64,000 nucleotides of DNA from Aquamicrobium sp. LC103 (GTDB lineage: Bacteria > Pseudomonadota > Alphaproteobacteria > Rhizobiales > Rhizobiaceae): the NCBI RefSeq assembly GCF_001014615.2, contig NZ_LBCQ02000011.1, positions 208,082 to 272,081 of the forward strand, in the 5' to 3' direction. Of this stretch, positions 43,460 to 52,197 are shown piece by piece. The first letter of the stretch is position 1. Every line of letters starts with the position of its first letter. Position numbers and translations under genes: made by a program. The notes beneath the pieces were generated by a model. The model was not told the DNA's origin. It was given only the letters and a program-made list of their open reading frames with translations, and searched no databases.

Positions 43460-44238
43460 GAAAGGCTCCTTTCGGGAAGGCGGAAGGAAAAACGCATCTC
43501 GCCATTCTGCCGGTCGATGCTCGCGTCGACGTCGAAGGCGGTATGGATGACGGATGGGGTCAGAACACCGGCTGGCGTGCCCGCCGCGATAACGCGGCCG
43601 GCGCGCATCACGATTATCTGGTCCGCGATCGACGCGGCGAGCGTCAGATCGTGGAGCGTGGTGACGATCGTGGTGTGGAGCCCGTGCAGCTCGCGCAGGA
43701 TTTCAAGTTGGTGGCGGATGTCGAGATGGTTGGTCGGCTCGTCGAGCACGAGAAGCCCCGGCTCCTGCACAAGGGCGCGGGCAAGAAGTGTCCGCTGTCT
43801 CTCGCCGCCCGATATGACCGCGAAAGGCCTGTCGGCCAGATGCTCCAGTTCGAGGCGAATGATCGTCTCCTCGACGATGGCCTCGTCGCCGGACGATGCG
43901 GCGAACAGCCCGGTGAGATGAGGCGTCCGTCCCATCGCGATCACCTCGCGAACGGTGAAGGGGAAATCGGACGGTGTCTCCTGAAGCACCGTCGCGATCC
44001 TCCGCGCCACCTCGCGCGGCCGCATTTTCCAGATATCGACCCCGTCGAGCAGAACCTCCCCGGCCTGCGGCCTGTGCATCCTGTAGATGCAGCGCAGCAG
44101 CGTCGACTTGCCGGCGCCGTTCGCCCCGACGATCGCGGTGACGGACCCGGGGGCGACGTCGAAGCTGACGTCCTCGATGATGCGCCGGCCCGGGGATGGT
44201 CCCCAGGCAAGCTGGCTTATCCGGAGGCCGAACGACAT
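43456..44238 (-). CDS. btuD: ABC transporter ATPase (BtuD/FecE-like)
   Basis: A 260-residue ATP-binding subunit. Walker A GANGAGKST, Q-loop VLQETPSDFPFTVREVIAMG, signature ISGGERQR, Walker B LLVLDEPTNHLD and the switch His in TTLHDLTLA, in the order expected for importers of iron-siderophore or B12. Four bases separate it from the TonB receptor upstream, and it overlaps the binding-protein gene. A C-terminal tail of about 30 residues beyond the domain (FDVDASIDRQNGEM) is family-typical. Confidence 0.9.
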   Translation of the reverse strand: MSFGLRISQLAWGPSPGRRIIEDVSFDVAPGSVTAIVGANGAGKSTLLRCIYRMHRPQAGEVLLDGVDIWKMRPREVARRIATVLQETPSDFPFTVREVIAMGRTPHLTGLFAASSGDEAIVEETIIRLELEHLADRPFAVISGGERQRTLLARALVQEPGLLVLDEPTNHLDIRHQLEILRELHGLHTTIVTTLHDLTLAASIADQIIVMRAGRVIAAGTPAGVLTPSVIHTAFDVDASIDRQNGEMRFSFRLPERSLS

Positions 44239-44242
44239 CGTC

Positions 44243-46438
44243 TCAGAAAGTGAGCCGAACCGACAGCGTCGCCGAGCGCGGCGGCGCCAGATACCACTGC
44301 GTCGCGCCGCCGGACGTGGCGTAGACCTCGTCGAAAAGGTTGTAGACGTTGAGGTCTATCGTCGCCGTCTCGGTGGGTTGCCACTGCAGGCCGGCATTGA
44401 CGACGGCGTAGCTGGGGCGCGTCTTCGTGTTGGCATCGTCGGTGTAGACCTTGCCGACATAATGCAGGCCGCCGTGAACCAGCCAGTTTTCCGCGAAAGC
44501 CCAGCTCACGAACAGATTCGCGGCCTCCTGCGGCACGTTGGGCGGCGTGTTGCCGGAGAAGTCGCCGCCGGCCTGGATGTAATCGTCGAAGCGGGCATCC
44601 AGGATCGTGCCGTTGGCCTCGACACGCCATCCGTGACCGAGATCGAAGCCGAGGGCGGCTTCGATCCCTTGCGAGGATTGCTCGCCGATCTGACGGACAA
44701 TCGTGCGGTCGTCCGGGTCACGCGCAAGCACGTTCTTCTTGCGGATGTGAAAGGCGGAGAGCGTCGCGTCGGCGCGGCCGCCGAGGAAGCTGTATTTTAC
44801 GCCTGCCTCGTATTGCTCGCCGCGCGGCAGCACATAGTCGCGCTGCGCATCCGACAACGACAGGATGCTGCCGATCGGCTCCGACGCCTGTGAATATTGC
44901 GCGAAGAAGGCGAGGTCCGGGACCGGCGTGTAGACCGCGCCGACGCGCCAGTTGAGCGAATCGAGATTGCGCGTGAAGCCCGTGCCGGTCTGCGGATTGG
45001 TGCGTTCCAGGCGCGGGTCGTCATAGCGCAGGCCGGCAACCACCGACCATTGGTCGTTGATCTTCAGCCGGTTGTCGGCAAAGAGCGAGTATTGCAGCGT
45101 CGTGCTGTCGAGCGTGGAACGGAACTGGTCGGGCCCGATGAAGAATCCCGGGTCGAAATCGATCGGATCGACCACCGATTCACCCGGATAGGGCGAGTTG
45201 TTGGCATTGCGGAAGCGAATGCGGTTGACGTCGAAGCCGACGACCGTGCGGTTCTCCATGCCGGCGAACCGACTCTCGAAGGTCGCGTCTGTCCGGTTGC
45301 CGACCTGTTCGTGCAGATGGTTGATGGCGATGTAGCTGCTGCGCCGGATGTCGCCGGTCTCGGGGCGATAGAGATAACTTTCGACATTGCGCCAGTCGCG
45401 ATCGCTCGAAAGGTAATAGGTGGTCGAGTTTATCGACAGATTGTCGCTTGGCGTCCATTCGGCCTTGATCTGGGTGAGATGGTCATGGAAGCGCACGAGG
45501 GAATCGGCGACGTTGTAGTTCTTGTGCCGCAGCCTTTCATCGAGTCGTCCGTCGATCAGCGGCGTGCCGAAATAGGCCGACGGCTCGTTGTAGCCGTGAT
45601 CATGGGAAAAGGTCAGCGCCAGCTCGTCGCTCGCCTGCCACCTCAATGCGCCCGAAACCGCGAGGCTCGACGCGTCGCCGCGGTCCATCCAGCCGTCGGA
45701 CCCCTTGCCGCTGATATCGAAGCTGTAGGCGAAGCGCTCGTCGATGGGGCCGGCGCTGCCCAGCGCCAGGCCCTTCTGGCCGTCTGTGCCGATGATGGCC
45801 TGCATCTCGTTGCGCCGGCTGTCGGTGAGCGGCTTCTTCGGCACGACATTGATCGCGCCGCCGATCGCGCCTTCGCCGTAAAGCACGGAGGCGGGGCCGC
45901 GCAGGATCTCGATGCTGTCCACCGTCCAGGTGTCGAAGGGAAAGGTGATGGTGCCCGAGCCGGGATAGAGCTTCACGCCGTCATAGAGCCGCGTCACCGA
46001 GCCATGACCGGTGAAGCCGCGCATGCCGAGCGAGGTGCCGCCATTGCCCGGCGCGCCCATGAAGTTGATGCCGATGCCGTTGCGGACGATCGCCTGGTTC
46101 ACGTCGGTCTGGCCGCGCTGGCGGATCGTCTCGCCGTCGATGATCTCGACGCTGGCGGGGGTCTCCCGCGCCGTCAGGCCGAGCCTGCTGCCGGCGTTGG
46201 ACGGGCGGTCGAGGTCGGGTCCGACGCCGCCGCCCCCACCCTCGGCCGTGACCGTGATGGGATCGAGCAGCATGTCCGCCGAGGTGTCGTCCGAAACGGC
46301 TTGCGCGAAGGCAAGGCTGCTCGAGAGCGACAGAAGCGCGGCGCTCGCAAGGAACGTCCCATGGCGGGTCGATGCTTGCGGGCGGAAGGTGAAATCAAGA
46401 ATATGGCGCGAAATGCGCGTGGTGGAATGAGAAGACAT
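44243..46438 (-). CDS. TonB-dependent outer-membrane receptor, siderophore-receptor type, under B12 riboswitch
   Basis: A 731-residue outer-membrane transporter. N-terminal leader with long polar start, then FLASAALLSLSSSLAFAQ. TonB box region PITVTAEG; plug domain TPASVEIIDGETIRQRGQTD, SLGMRGFTGHGSVTRLYDGV, VDSIEILRGPASVLYGEGAI. The barrel ends LSVRLTF. Its sequence resembles FhuA/FcuA ferric-siderophore receptors rather than BtuB, yet a cobalamin riboswitch lies 118 bp upstream, so corrinoid uptake is likely. The ATG at 46438 is chosen because it best fits a signal peptide; its ribosome binding site is weak. Confidence 0.88.
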   Translation of the reverse strand: MSSHSTTRISRHILDFTFRPQASTRHGTFLASAALLSLSSSLAFAQAVSDDTSADMLLDPITVTAEGGGGGVGPDLDRPSNAGSRLGLTARETPASVEIIDGETIRQRGQTDVNQAIVRNGIGINFMGAPGNGGTSLGMRGFTGHGSVTRLYDGVKLYPGSGTITFPFDTWTVDSIEILRGPASVLYGEGAIGGAINVVPKKPLTDSRRNEMQAIIGTDGQKGLALGSAGPIDERFAYSFDISGKGSDGWMDRGDASSLAVSGALRWQASDELALTFSHDHGYNEPSAYFGTPLIDGRLDERLRHKNYNVADSLVRFHDHLTQIKAEWTPSDNLSINSTTYYLSSDRDWRNVESYLYRPETGDIRRSSYIAINHLHEQVGNRTDATFESRFAGMENRTVVGFDVNRIRFRNANNSPYPGESVVDPIDFDPGFFIGPDQFRSTLDSTTLQYSLFADNRLKINDQWSVVAGLRYDDPRLERTNPQTGTGFTRNLDSLNWRVGAVYTPVPDLAFFAQYSQASEPIGSILSLSDAQRDYVLPRGEQYEAGVKYSFLGGRADATLSAFHIRKKNVLARDPDDRTIVRQIGEQSSQGIEAALGFDLGHGWRVEANGTILDARFDDYIQAGGDFSGNTPPNVPQEAANLFVSWAFAENWLVHGGLHYVGKVYTDDANTKTRPSYAVVNAGLQWQPTETATIDLNVYNLFDEVYATSGGATQWYLAPPRSATLSVRLTF

Positions 46439-46555
46439 CGAAATGGTCCAGCGGTTACGTTGCACGTCACCGCGAACACAGCCTTCCCGCATCCAGTACG
46501 GAAATCTGCCTTTCATCAGGACACCCCGCCCGATGTGCACGCGCGTGACCACGGC

Positions 46556-46735
46556 TGACGGCAGGTCTCCTGGCTCGCGGCTCGTCGTTTTTTCGTCGCC
46601 TTCCCAGGACCGCTGGCCCAGTGGCGTATGGACGAAAAACTAACCGCTTACAGTTGCGGGGGCAGCCACGGCATTGGGCCGAAGCCCGCACCGCGTTCCC
46701 TTTTGATCCTCTTGCGAGGAACCGTCACCGGCAGT
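46556..46735 (-). promoter_or_regulatory. Cobalamin (adenosylcobalamin) riboswitch
   Basis: On the minus strand: GGTGACGGTTCC, then AAAAGGGAACGCGGTGCG, AATGCCGTGGCTGCCCCCGC followed by AACTGTAAGCGG (B12 box core), GCCACTGG, GGGAAGGCGACG, and GAGCCAGGAGACCTGCCGTC. This is the full cobalamin-riboswitch pattern with conserved order and spacing. It precedes the TonB receptor gene and should repress the whole uptake operon when B12 is plentiful. I see no intrinsic terminator between it and the ATG, so control is probably translational. Confidence 0.96.
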
Positions 46736-46837
46736 TAGGCGGGTCTGGATGGATTCGTCAAGCCGGTGTTCGGATTTAAGACCGTCCGCAATCCGAAATG
46801 CCGGCAAGGAAAGTCCCGATCACCAATAACACCCCCT

Positions 46838-47773
46838 CTAAGCGGTTTCGCACTGGTCTCGGGAGGTGGTCTGCAGCCAATCGATGAAAATCTGTAAGGT
46901 CGGGCTTACGCGGGGTCCCGAAGGCACGGTGAACCAGTAGGCGAAATCACTCGTATAGCCGAGACCGGCCGGGTTGACGAGCCGCCCCGTTTTCAGGTCG
47001 TCGGCAATCAGGCCTCGCGGAATCAGAGCCATGCCCTGTCCGGCCAAGGCTGCTCGTATCACCATCGTGTAGTAGCCGAACCGGATCGTATGCCTGGGCT
47101 TCACGTCAGGACTTCCGGCGGCGCTGGCGAAATCGGACCAATGCAGAGGGGTCTGGGGGTGCTCGAGCATGACGGCGCCGGCCAGATCGTTGATCCCGTC
47201 GGGATAGCCGATCTTCTCCCAATATCCCGCGGTGCCGACCAGGGCGATCTCCCGACCGAACAGATAGCTGCTCATTTCACCGGCGGGAGGCGCGACGCCG
47301 AACGTGAAGATGCCATCCGGATTTTCCGCCTGCGTCGCGGAGACGAAGGTGGTGAACTGCACGTCGATGTCGGGAAACTTGCCCGTGAAATCGGCGAAGC
47401 GCGGCAGCAGCCATCGGTCCCCGAAGATCGGCAGCACCTGCAGGCGAAGCGCTTTCGGATCCGGCTTCAACCGCGCGACCTGAAGGGCGGCATCCTCCAT
47501 GGCCTTGATCGCTATCCGGGCCTGCTGGAGATAGATTTTCCCGGCTTCGGTCGGAATCATTCCCTGACCGGTACGCACGAAAGCCGGCCCGCCGATCAAC
47601 TCCTCAAGTCCCAGCAACTGCTTGCTGACGGCACTTTGAGAGAGGTTCAGGCTCTCGGCCGCAGCCGTAGTGTAGCCGCGCTCGGCAACAGCCAGCAGGG
47701 TCCGCAGCGCCGTCGTGGAGGGCAGTCTCTGCCGTACCGATGCCATTTCATCCGCCCTAGTCGTTTTCGTCAT
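46838..47773 (-). CDS. LysR-family regulator (GcvA-like) of the lyase/transport operon
   Basis: A 311-residue LysR regulator. Helix-turn-helix in TALRTLLAVAERGYTTAAAE, SLNLSQSAVSKQLLGLEELI (residues about 20-65), then the periplasmic-binding-protein-like effector domain (LRLQVLPIFGDRWLLPRFAD, GQGMALIPRGLIADDLKTG) typical of the GcvA/AmpR subgroup. It is divergent from the argininosuccinate-lyase-family gene across an 83-bp region with an 11-bp inverted repeat, so it very likely controls that operon and itself. The effector is probably the transported amino acid derivative. Confidence 0.9.
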   Translation of the reverse strand: MTKTTRADEMASVRQRLPSTTALRTLLAVAERGYTTAAAESLNLSQSAVSKQLLGLEELIGGPAFVRTGQGMIPTEAGKIYLQQARIAIKAMEDAALQVARLKPDPKALRLQVLPIFGDRWLLPRFADFTGKFPDIDVQFTTFVSATQAENPDGIFTFGVAPPAGEMSSYLFGREIALVGTAGYWEKIGYPDGINDLAGAVMLEHPQTPLHWSDFASAAGSPDVKPRHTIRFGYYTMVIRAALAGQGMALIPRGLIADDLKTGRLVNPAGLGYTSDFAYWFTVPSGPRVSPTLQIFIDWLQTTSRDQCETA

Positions 47774-47786
47774 ACCGCTACGAGAT

Positions 47787-47821
47787 AATGTCGTTTGTCC
47801 AAGTAAGGGTCAAACGACATT
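47787..47821. promoter_or_regulatory. LysR operator, 11-bp inverted repeat
   Basis: AATGTCGTTTG (47787-47797) and CAAACGACATT (47811-47821) are a perfect inverted repeat with a 13-bp spacer in the LysR-argH intergenic region. The size and position suit a LysR recognition site controlling both directions. Confidence 0.7.
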
Positions 47822-47856
47822 CTTGCGTAAAACTTGTGCATGATGAGGGATTGCGA

Positions 47857-49296
47857 ATGAACCAGGCAACAGCACTTTGGGGCGGCCGTTTCCGCGCCGC
47901 GCCGGATCCGGCACTGACCGCTTTTTCCCGGTCCGATGCAAGCCATTTGCGCCTCGTGCCTTATGATATCGCCGGTTCCTGCGCCCATGCGCGCGAACTT
48001 CATCGGGAGGGCATTCTCGACGATCGTGAACTGGAGCGGATGCTCGAGACGCTCGGCGCCATCCAATCGGACATCGCGGCGGGCCGCGAGGCGCCCTCGC
48101 CGGGCGACGAGGATATCCACACCTTCATAGAGCGTCTGTTGATTTCCCGGCTGGGCGACGTGGGCGGCAAGCTGCGGGCGGGTCGTTCGCGCAACGATCA
48201 GGCAGCCAACGATCTCAAGCTATATCTAAGGGTCGAGGCGCGCGGGATCGCGGCTGGTCTTCTCCAGGTGATCGATGCGCTCGCGGCTCAGGCGGAAGCT
48301 CATATGGAGACCGCGGCACCGGGGTTCACCCATCTTCAGGCCGCGCAACCCATCGTTTTGGGACATCAGCTTCTGGCGCACGCGCAGGCGCTTCAGCGCA
48401 ATCTCGACCGTTTCATGGATTGGGACAGGCGGTCGGCGCGTTCCCCGCTGGGAGCGGCCGCTCTCGCCGGAAGCGCCATCGCGCTGCGCCCCGATCTGAG
48501 CGCCGCCGAACTCGGATATGATGGACCTTGCGAGAATTCCATCGACGCCGTCGGCAGCCGCGATCATGTCGCGGAATTCCTGTTCGTCACCGCCATGATC
48601 GGTGTCGATCTCTCGCGCCTGTGCGAGGAGGTCATCTACTGGTGCTCGCAGGCGGTTTCCTGGGCAAAGCTCGACGACAGCTTCGCAACCGGCTCCTCGA
48701 TCATGCCGCAGAAAAAGAACCCCGACATCGCCGAGCTGACGCGCGGTCGCAGCGCCAGGCTGATCGGCAGCCTGAATGCAATGTTGGTGACGCAGAAAGG
48801 TCTTCCCTTTGCCTATAACCGCGACCTGATCGAGGACAAGCGCGCGGCGTTCGAGGCCGTCGACACGTTGCATCTGGTTTTGCCGGCGATGCGGGGGCTC
48901 GTCGCAACGCTGCGCTTCGACGAGGCGCGCATGAGGCGGGCCGCGACGGATGGATTCACGCTTGCGACCGAAATGGCCGACTGGCTTGCCCGGCGTGGCG
49001 TCCCCTTCTCGGCCGCGCATGAGATCACGGGAAGGGCCGTGCGTTACTGCGAGGACAAGGGCGTCGGCCTCGAAGCCCTTTCCGCGGACGAATTTGCCAG
49101 CATCGATCCGGCGCTGGACGCTTCGGTGGCGGCATGTCTGTCCGTGGAGGCCGCCCTTTCCGCGCGCTCGGCGTTTGGCGGCACGGCGCCCGCCGCGGTA
49201 CGCGAACAATTGCACCGCCTGCAGGCCGCGCTCGACGTCAAGCGGGGTTGGGTCGATGCCGGCGTTCAGGCGTTGGACGAGGGAAACGAAAAATGA
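47857..49296 (+). CDS. Argininosuccinate-lyase-family enzyme, likely catabolic C-N lyase
   Basis: A 479-residue member of the fumarase/aspartase/argininosuccinate lyase superfamily. WGGRFRAAPDP and the catalytic-loop signature SSIMPQKKNPDI are present, as is GFTHLQAAQPIVLGH with the catalytic THLQ. The block ENSIDAVGSRDHVAEF differs from the canonical SDRDF of biosynthetic ArgH. Position in an operon with an amino-acid ABC importer and a LysR regulator, apart from other arg genes, argues for degradation of an imported N-succinyl or aspartyl-type compound with release of fumarate. EDDS lyase of Chelativorans is a known relative of this kind. ATG at 47857 behind GAGGG. Confidence 0.85.
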   Translation: MNQATALWGGRFRAAPDPALTAFSRSDASHLRLVPYDIAGSCAHARELHREGILDDRELERMLETLGAIQSDIAAGREAPSPGDEDIHTFIERLLISRLGDVGGKLRAGRSRNDQAANDLKLYLRVEARGIAAGLLQVIDALAAQAEAHMETAAPGFTHLQAAQPIVLGHQLLAHAQALQRNLDRFMDWDRRSARSPLGAAALAGSAIALRPDLSAAELGYDGPCENSIDAVGSRDHVAEFLFVTAMIGVDLSRLCEEVIYWCSQAVSWAKLDDSFATGSSIMPQKKNPDIAELTRGRSARLIGSLNAMLVTQKGLPFAYNRDLIEDKRAAFEAVDTLHLVLPAMRGLVATLRFDEARMRRAATDGFTLATEMADWLARRGVPFSAAHEITGRAVRYCEDKGVGLEALSADEFASIDPALDASVAACLSVEAALSARSAFGGTAPAAVREQLHRLQAALDVKRGWVDAGVQALDEGNEK

Positions 49297-50162
49297 GCAC
49301 CGATCGCGCTGCCCCGGACCGAACCGGCGATCCCGCCGCGACATCCACCGGCCTGCGTATCGTGCCGCGGCGGCATTTTGGACGCTGGCTTGCAACCGCT
49401 CTGATCCTGCTCGCGCTCGCCGGGATCATACGTGCTTTCGCCGTTGGCCAGATCGAATGGAGCATCGTTGCGCAGTTCCTGACGGCGCGTTCAATCATGA
49501 ACGGGCTCCTCAACACGATCGTCATGGCCGTCGTGGCGATGGCGCTGGGCATCGGGCTCGGCGTCCTCTTCGCGGTCATGGTGATGTCGTCCAATCCGGT
49601 GCTTCGCGCCTCGGCCAACGGCTATATCTGGTTCTTCCGGGGAACGCCGCTGATCCTGCAACTGCTTCTGTGGTTCAATCTCGCCCTCGTTTTCCCGACA
49701 CTCGGCATTCCTGGCCTCTTCGAGTTCCGAACGGTCGACGTCATCACGCCATTCATGGCGACGCTTCTTGGATTGGGAATCAACCAGGGCGCATACACGG
49801 CCGAAGTCGTGCGTGCCGGCATTCTTTCCGTCGATCAGGGGCAGACCGAGGCTGCGCAGGCGATCGGGATGGCTCGTCCGACGATCCTGCGAAGGATCGT
49901 GCTGCCGCAGGCGATGCGCGTCATCATTCCTCCCGTCGGCAACGAATTCATCTCGATGGTCAAGCTGACGTCGCTTGCCTCCGTCATCCAGTTCTCCGAG
50001 ATCCTGCGCAATGCCCAGACGATCTACTTCGCCAACGGCCGGGTCATCGAACTGCTGATCGTCGCGGCCATCTGGTACATCATCGTCGTTTCCATCCTTT
50101 CCATCGGACAGTTCTTCTTGGAGCTGCGTTTTTCCCGCGGCTACGCGACCGGGAGGCGTTGA
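49293..50162 (+). CDS. Amino-acid ABC transporter permease (HisM/GlnP type)
   Basis: A 289-residue inner-membrane permease with six helices (LATALILLALAGIIRAFAVG, TIVMAVVAMALGIGLGVLFA and others). The PAAT-family signature is WFFRGTPLILQLLLWFNLAL, and the EAA loop is QTEAAQAIGMARPTILRRIV. A single permease gene is present, so it may work as a homodimer. The ATG overlaps the lyase stop (ATGA), coupling transport to catabolism. Confidence 0.92.
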   Translation: MSTDRAAPDRTGDPAATSTGLRIVPRRHFGRWLATALILLALAGIIRAFAVGQIEWSIVAQFLTARSIMNGLLNTIVMAVVAMALGIGLGVLFAVMVMSSNPVLRASANGYIWFFRGTPLILQLLLWFNLALVFPTLGIPGLFEFRTVDVITPFMATLLGLGINQGAYTAEVVRAGILSVDQGQTEAAQAIGMARPTILRRIVLPQAMRVIIPPVGNEFISMVKLTSLASVIQFSEILRNAQTIYFANGRVIELLIVAAIWYIIVVSILSIGQFFLELRFSRGYATGRR

Positions 50163-50165
50163 ACC

Positions 50166-50942
50166 ATGTCGAATTCTCCTTCTTCGCTCGTTAAGGGGCG
50201 GGGCATCACCAAGATCTTCGGCGCGCACCGCGCCCTGGACAGCGTCGATCTCGATGTTTCGCGCGGAGAGGTCCTGTGCATCATCGGACCGTCGGGTTCG
50301 GGAAAGTCGACGCTTCTTCGCTGCCTGAACCAGATAGAAAAGCCGAATTCCGGCATGATTCGCATAGACGGCGACCTCGCCGGCTATCGCCAGAAGGGCG
50401 AGGTGCTCTTCGAGCTGGACGATCGCGCGATAGCGCGCCAGAGGCTCGCCTGCGGCATGGTTTTCCAGCGCTTCAACCTCTTCCACCACATGACCGCCCT
50501 TCAGAACATCATGGAGGGACCCGTCACCGTCCTGCGGCGGCGTAAGGAAGAAGTGCGAAAGGGGGCATTGAAGCTGCTGGACCGCGTCGGCCTATCGGAG
50601 AAGGCAGGCGCCTATCCGGCGCAGCTTTCGGGGGGACAGCAGCAGCGCGTCGCCATCGCCAGGGCCCTCGCCATGCAGCCCAAGCTCATGCTGTTCGACG
50701 AGCCGACCTCCGCGCTCGATCCGGAACTCGTCGGCGAGGTTCTGAACGTCATGCGCGACCTCGCCGCCATCGGGATGACGATGATCGTCGTCACGCACGA
50801 GCTTGGATTTGCCCGCGAAGTCGCCGACCGCGTCATCTTCATGGATGCCGGGCGCATCGTGGAGACGGGCACCCCGGAGGAGTTGCTCAGCCGTCCTTCC
50901 GAGCAACGAACCAAGGACTTTATCGCGGCCGTCCTGTCCTGA
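50166..50942 (+). CDS. Amino-acid ABC transporter ATPase (GlnQ/HisP type)
   Basis: A 258-residue ATP-binding subunit of the polar amino-acid family. Walker [11 protein letters not shown]-loop [16 protein letters not shown], signature LSGGQQQR, Walker [15 protein letters not shown], switch His in VVTHELG. It contains an insertion of about 12 residues ([20 protein letters not shown]) after the D-loop side of Walker A that is seen in HisP-like members. Three bases after the permease stop. It powers import through the permease. Confidence 0.93.
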   Translation: MSNSPSSLVKGRGITKIFGAHRALDSVDLDVSRGEVLCIIGPSGSGKSTLLRCLNQIEKPNSGMIRIDGDLAGYRQKGEVLFELDDRAIARQRLACGMVFQRFNLFHHMTALQNIMEGPVTVLRRRKEEVRKGALKLLDRVGLSEKAGAYPAQLSGGQQQRVAIARALAMQPKLMLFDEPTSALDPELVGEVLNVMRDLAAIGMTMIVVTHELGFAREVADRVIFMDAGRIVETGTPEELLSRPSEQRTKDFIAAVLS

Positions 50943-50966
50943 GCCGCCAACGAGAGAGGAACTGAA

Positions 50967-51803
50967 ATGAAACCGTCCACCCTTCTGATCGCCGGCGCGT
51001 CGCTCGCCGCGCTTACGGCTTCGACCCTGGCACAGGAACTGCCGCAGCGCATTCTCGATGCAGGGCGTATCGTCGCCGCCACCAACCCGAATTATCCGCC
51101 CATCGTCTACAAGGATCCGGCGACGAATGAGATCATGGGTCTCGACATCGAGCTCGGCGAGGCGATCGCGGAGGAACTCGGCGTGGAGATCGAGTGGCAG
51201 GAGACGGAGTTCATCCAGATGCTGCCTTCCCTGCAAACGGGCCGCGTCGATATCGCCATGGCCGGCATGTCGGATCTGCCTTCGCGGCGGGACACGGTCG
51301 ATTTCGTCGACTACATGAACTCGGGTGCGCAATTCTACACGCTGACGACACTGGCGGAGGCGATTTCGGCGCCGACCGATCTCTGCGGCAAGCGGGTGGG
51401 AGCCTCGCGCAACACCAACTGGCCCAACGACATCGCTGCCTGGAGCGAGGAGAACTGCGCGGGTGCCGGTCTGCCCGCCATCGAGGTGGTCGGCACGGAA
51501 GGGTCGGCGGATGCGAGAACCCAGCTCAAGAGCCAGCGCCTCGACGCGGCGGTGCAAGGCAACGAGACGCTTCCCTATTTTCAGGATCTCGAGCCCGATA
51601 CCTATGTTCTCATCGGCGAGCCGTTTACGCGCACGCTCGCGGGTATCCCGACCCTCAAGTCGGAGGAGGGCGAGCAAATCCGCGATGCGGTCGCCGGCGC
51701 GCTGAAAAGGCTCATGGCGAACGGCCGCTATCAGGAGATCTTCGCGGCCCGGTCGCTCGAGGTGAATGCGCTCGAAGCGATTGAGATCAACGGCGGAGAG
51801 TAG
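50967..51803 (+). CDS. Amino-acid ABC transporter periplasmic binding protein (family 3)
   Basis: A 278-residue family-3 solute-binding protein. Signal peptide MKPSTLLIAGASLAALTAST, cleavage near TLAQ. ILDAGRIVAATNPNYPPIVY, IMGLDIELGEAIAEELGVEI (with the conserved GxxxE/Asp amino-acid site), GRVDIAMAGMSDLPSRRDTV and the later CGKRVGASRNTNWPNDI belong to the polar amino-acid family. GAGAGGAAC precedes the ATG. Last gene of the lyase operon; its ligand is the likely lyase substrate or its precursor. Confidence 0.92.
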   Translation: MKPSTLLIAGASLAALTASTLAQELPQRILDAGRIVAATNPNYPPIVYKDPATNEIMGLDIELGEAIAEELGVEIEWQETEFIQMLPSLQTGRVDIAMAGMSDLPSRRDTVDFVDYMNSGAQFYTLTTLAEAISAPTDLCGKRVGASRNTNWPNDIAAWSEENCAGAGLPAIEVVGTEGSADARTQLKSQRLDAAVQGNETLPYFQDLEPDTYVLIGEPFTRTLAGIPTLKSEEGEQIRDAVAGALKRLMANGRYQEIFAARSLEVNALEAIEINGGE

Positions 51804-51880
51804 AGATGTCGCCGGGTCCTGGGTGCAGACCTCTACCCATGTCTCCTCCACTGAAATAGCCGTCGCTGCGGAGACTTGCG

Positions 51881-51913
51881 CCGAGGGACGGGGCCGGGCG
51901 CCCCGTCCCTCGG
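51881..51913. terminator. Strong GC-rich hairpin between convergent units
   Basis: CCGAGGGACGGGGC (51881-51894) pairs perfectly with GCCCCGTCCCTCGG (51900-51913) around a 5-nt loop. It lies 78 bp after the binding-protein stop and just past a degraded minus-strand gene. No T run on either strand, so it is probably a bidirectional end or RNA-stability structure. Confidence 0.6.
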
Positions 51914-51918
51914 GCATC

Positions 51919-52110
51919 TCAGCTGGCGACGAACTCCAGAAGGTCGGCGTTCAGCACGTCGACATTCACCGTTCATGCCCTGCCGCCACCAGTTCTGGAT
52001 CACGCCTTCTTGGACCGTCGCGCCCTCCCGGTCGAAGCCGTAGAACGGGCACGATGGGACGTCGCGGAAGAACTGCGCGCGGTTGCTGGCCAGCGAGGTT
52101 CCGGGATGAC
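51919..52110 (-). pseudogene. Alpha/beta-hydrolase (non-haem chloroperoxidase-like) remnant
   Basis: The minus strand encodes NRAQFFRDVPSCPFYGFDRE and then GATVQEGVIQNWWRQGMNG (51968 to about 52093), which is the late-middle part of an alpha/beta-hydrolase of the chloroperoxidase group. One base later, in a different frame, it encodes NVDVLNADLLEFVAS and a stop (51966-51919), the normal C-terminal end of the same family. The roughly 60 residues between these blocks, and all of the N-terminal half, are missing. It is a deletion-derived fragment, out of frame at the junction, abutting the isochorismatase-family gene. Confidence 0.75.
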
Positions 52111-52197
52111 GGGGGCCGATCAGCGGAAAGGGATGGCGAGGGCCGGCAAGCGGATCGATTGCTACCCTCACCGAAATGCTCGCCATCCCGGCCGGGA

